Positions 30,008 through 31,792 of a stretch of 31,792 nucleotides of DNA are shown here, in pieces. Position 1 is the stretch's first letter. Every line of letters starts with the position of its first letter. The stretch is from an uncultured Collinsella sp. (GTDB taxonomy: Bacteria; Actinomycetota; Coriobacteriia; Coriobacteriales; Coriobacteriaceae). The stretch spans positions 1-31,792 of the forward strand of contig CAADUS010000080.1 of NCBI GenBank assembly GCA_900752275.1. Reading direction: 5' to 3'. The position numbers were made by a program, and so were the translations under genes. The notes under the pieces are model-generated. The model saw nothing but the letters and a program-made list of their open reading frames with translations, searched no databases and was not told the DNA's origin.

Positions 30008-30092
30008 TGGTAGGGGCGGTGGGACTCGAACCCACAATCCTTTCGGCCGCGGCTTTTAAGGCCGCTGCGTATGCCAATTCCGCCACGCCCCC
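30008..30092 (-). tRNA. tRNA-Leu (UAA)
   Basis: The minus strand starts GGGGGCG and ends CGCCCCT-A-CCA. The anticodon stem GCGGC/GCCGC encloses CTTAAAA (anticodon TAA). A long variable arm and GTGGGTTCGAGTCCCAC follow, the class II layout of tRNA-Leu. Confidence 0.97.
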
Positions 30093-30170
30093 ATGAGCGC
30101 CGGCGCCGAAGCGCGTCCGTATAGTCTAGCCGACTTTGAGCCCGCGCGAGCGGGCGACGACGCTGCTCTG

Positions 30171-31214
30171 CTAACCGCTATAGCGCGGCAACGGGCGCAT
30201 GGTCGGCTTCCAGCCGACGGGCGAGTTCGTGCCCTCCTCGCCCGGCAGCGCGGTCGCCGCCGTGAGCGAAAGGCCGAACAGCAGATCCGACTCGCTCACC
30301 GTGAGCTCGTCGAAGCCGATCTGAGCCATGAGCTCGCCGATCGCCACGGCCCCGCCCAGGATCACGGGCGCGCGCTTGGGCTGGATACCCGGCATGGCGG
30401 AGCGCTGCTCGACCGTCTTTGCCGCAAGGGACGCCTCGAGCTCGGCGACCTTCGCGGCAGTGAGCCTCGCCAGGTGAACGCGGCTCGAGTCGTACGGCTC
30501 GAGCGCGAGGTCGACGGCCACAAGCGTGGTCACCGTGCCGCCGCAGACCACGAGTGCCTCGGGCGCAAGGGGCGCGATCTTCGCGGCCTCCGGCGCAAAG
30601 AGGCCCGCCGCGAACCTGTGCGCCGCCGCGAGGTCCTCCGCGGACGGCAAGCCCGCGCCGGCAGCCGCACCAGTGGCCGTACCGCCGTCAGCAGCAGCGC
30701 CGCTCAGGAACTTATCGGTAATCCTTCTGCACCCAACGTTCGTCGAGCAAACGAACTGCAGGTCAAGCACGCCGTCGGCAAGAACTCCGCACGCGAGCTC
30801 GGTCGACCCGCCGCCGTTGTCCGCCACGAGGATGCGCCGCCCGCCGAAGTCCTGCGCCACGCCGAGGAAGGTCAGCGCGCCCTCGACCTCTCCGGGGATG
30901 ACCTCCGGCTCCAGGCCGAGGCTCCTCAATGCGCCCACAAGATCGGCGGAGTTCTGTGCGTCGCGCGCCGCCGACGTCATCGTGCAGCACACGGCCTCGG
31001 CGCCCGCTGCGACGGCGCTCGCCACGTACTCGCGGCAGCACGCGACGACGCGGCCCATCGCCTCCGGATCGAGCCGACGCGTCCGGTCGACCCCTTGGCC
31101 CAGGTTGCAAATGTTGGACGTCTTCGCGAGCCGCTGCACGCGGCCGCCCTCCACGTCGGCAACGGCCAGACGCGCCGTCACCGTCCCGATGTCGATGCAC
31201 GCAACGCGCCTCAT
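30171..31214 (-). CDS. ppx: Exopolyphosphatase / Ppx-GppA family phosphatase
   Basis: I start this 347-aa protein at the ATG at 31214 (MRRVACIDIGTVTARLAVADVEGGRVQRL), with GAAAGGA seven bases upstream; an earlier start adds nine residues. The ASKHA-type phosphate-binding motifs are visible: 'DIGTVTARL' near 8-16, 'LVADNGGGSTELA' in the middle, and 'VVCGGTVTTLVAV' later. The length matches the short, HD-less Ppx/GppA type, which removes phosphate from polyphosphate or pppGpp. Which of the two it uses cannot be told from sequence. It follows the division gene. Confidence 0.88.
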   Translation of the reverse strand: MRRVACIDIGTVTARLAVADVEGGRVQRLAKTSNICNLGQGVDRTRRLDPEAMGRVVACCREYVASAVAAGAEAVCCTMTSAARDAQNSADLVGALRSLGLEPEVIPGEVEGALTFLGVAQDFGGRRILVADNGGGSTELACGVLADGVLDLQFVCSTNVGCRRITDKFLSGAAADGGTATGAAAGAGLPSAEDLAAAHRFAAGLFAPEAAKIAPLAPEALVVCGGTVTTLVAVDLALEPYDSSRVHLARLTAAKVAELEASLAAKTVEQRSAMPGIQPKRAPVILGGAVAIGELMAQIGFDELTVSESDLLFGLSLTAATALPGEEGTNSPVGWKPTMRPLPRYSG

Positions 31215-31237
31215 GTCGTGTCCTTTCTTGCAGGTTC

Positions 31238-31298
31238 GCAATTAGGGCGGGCTCCCGCAGCTCGGCTTGAGCCGACGCCGGACACCCGCCGCAATTGC
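31238..31298. repeat. Imperfect inverted repeat between division and ppx genes
   Basis: Fourteen-base arms at 31238-31251 and 31285-31298 pair with two mismatches. An inner CGGCT-TGA-GCCG-type hairpin lies near 31263-31274. There is no U tract, so it is not a standard terminator. It may affect the mRNA between the two genes. Confidence 0.55.
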
Positions 31299-31301
31299 GC
31301 G

Positions 31302-31792
31302 TCAGTTGCCGATGTAATGGAAGACCTTGTCCCCGAGCTCGATGTACCAGGGCTTTTGGGCCTGTTGGTCGCCGTCAGAGCTCTGAGACGAGTCGTCCGA
31401 CCCGTCGTTGAGCCCGTCCACGACGACCTTGGTCTCGCCGTTCGTGACGTAGCCGCGACGGCGCGCCTCGTCCTCGATCCCCTCGCGGGTCTGGAGGGCC
31501 TGAATGTCGTCTTTGTACTGCTCGTTGCTGGCGTTGAGCTCATCGAGCTGTGCCTGCAGGTCCTGACCAGCGCGCCAAGCGCGGTAATACGTCTGCACAG
31601 GGCCATACATGGCCATGAGCACTCCGAGAACGAGCGCGGCGATCAGGAGCGCCACGCGGAAATGCACCACGAAGTTACCGATAGCCGAAAGCGCGCCGTT
31701 GACGTCGATGGTCGGGAGCGACGCCGCCTCGCGGCGCGGCTCGGCGGGGCGGCCGTCGGCGGTGCTTTCCGGGTCGACGCGGTCGTCTCGGC
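31302..31792 (-). CDS. DivIC/FtsB-like septum formation initiator (5' end beyond window)
   Basis: The frame is open to the right edge, so the N-terminus lies outside. The visible part has a disordered cytoplasmic region (about 40 residues, acidic/proline-rich), one membrane segment 'VALLIAALVLGVLMAMYGPVQTYY', a coiled coil 'RAGQDLQAQLDELNASNEQYKDDIQALQTREGIEDEARRRGYVTNGETKVVV' and a short acidic end. This is the bitopic FtsB/DivIC layout, including the typical 'EDEARRRGYV..GE' motif. It acts with FtsL and FtsQ/DivIB in the division complex. A GTG at 31670 could be an internal start but would cut off the N-terminal region. Confidence 0.87.
   Translation of the reverse strand, partial: RDDRVDPESTADGRPAEPRREAASLPTIDVNGALSAIGNFVVHFRVALLIAALVLGVLMAMYGPVQTYYRAWRAGQDLQAQLDELNASNEQYKDDIQALQTREGIEDEARRRGYVTNGETKVVVDGLNDGSDDSSQSSDGDQQAQKPWYIELGDKVFHYIGN

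Overview
The window is most of a temperate siphovirus-type prophage (about 1-28,560) inside a high-GC Gram-positive chromosome, followed by about 3.2 kb of host DNA. The host genes are a DivIC/FtsB-like division protein, a short Ppx/GppA phosphatase and a ComEC-like metallo-beta-lactamase protein, with two tRNAs. Their character and the GC content suggest an actinobacterium of the Coriobacteriia (Collinsella/Olsenella-like). The taxonomic guess is inference; I could run no search.

Nearly all phage genes lie on the minus strand, so transcription runs from high to low coordinates. From the right end: a serine integrase (+, 27115-28560) whose last codons run into a tRNA-Glu gene on the opposite strand; an unassigned low-GC 167-aa gene (+); a small CI-like repressor (+); an operator/promoter region (26319-26379); a divergent Cro-like gene (-). 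Then come early genes in a tightly overlapping chain: HTH/zinc protein, membrane protein, RusA resolvase, DUF1351, ERF annealing protein, SSB, a replication initiator with an internal iteron-like repeat, and a DnaC-like loader. A run of small accessory genes (about 16.5-20.2 kb) follows: HNH proteins, zinc-ribbon proteins, a DUF4406-like protein, a chimera carrying the tail end of a C5 cytosine methyltransferase, and three tiny membrane proteins too short for routine gene calling.

After a terminator and a GC-rich gap that may hold cos come the late genes: HNH - small terminase - large terminase - portal - MuF-type protein with a probable C-terminal nuclease toxin - scaffold - major capsid - four head-tail connectors - major tail protein - tail chaperones joined by a -1 ribosomal frameshift - tape measure - FN3 tail protein - hub-like protein - fibre. 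Lysis genes and the left attachment site are not in the window; they would lie to the left.

The strongest unusual signals are the A_AAA_AAC slippery site with an 8-bp hairpin at the tail chaperones; three hairpins with the same loop and differing, still-paired flanks in the capsid-operon leader; the toxin-like MuF extension; 12-bp repeats within the replication gene; the methyltransferase-tail chimera; and the integrase/tRNA-Glu junction.
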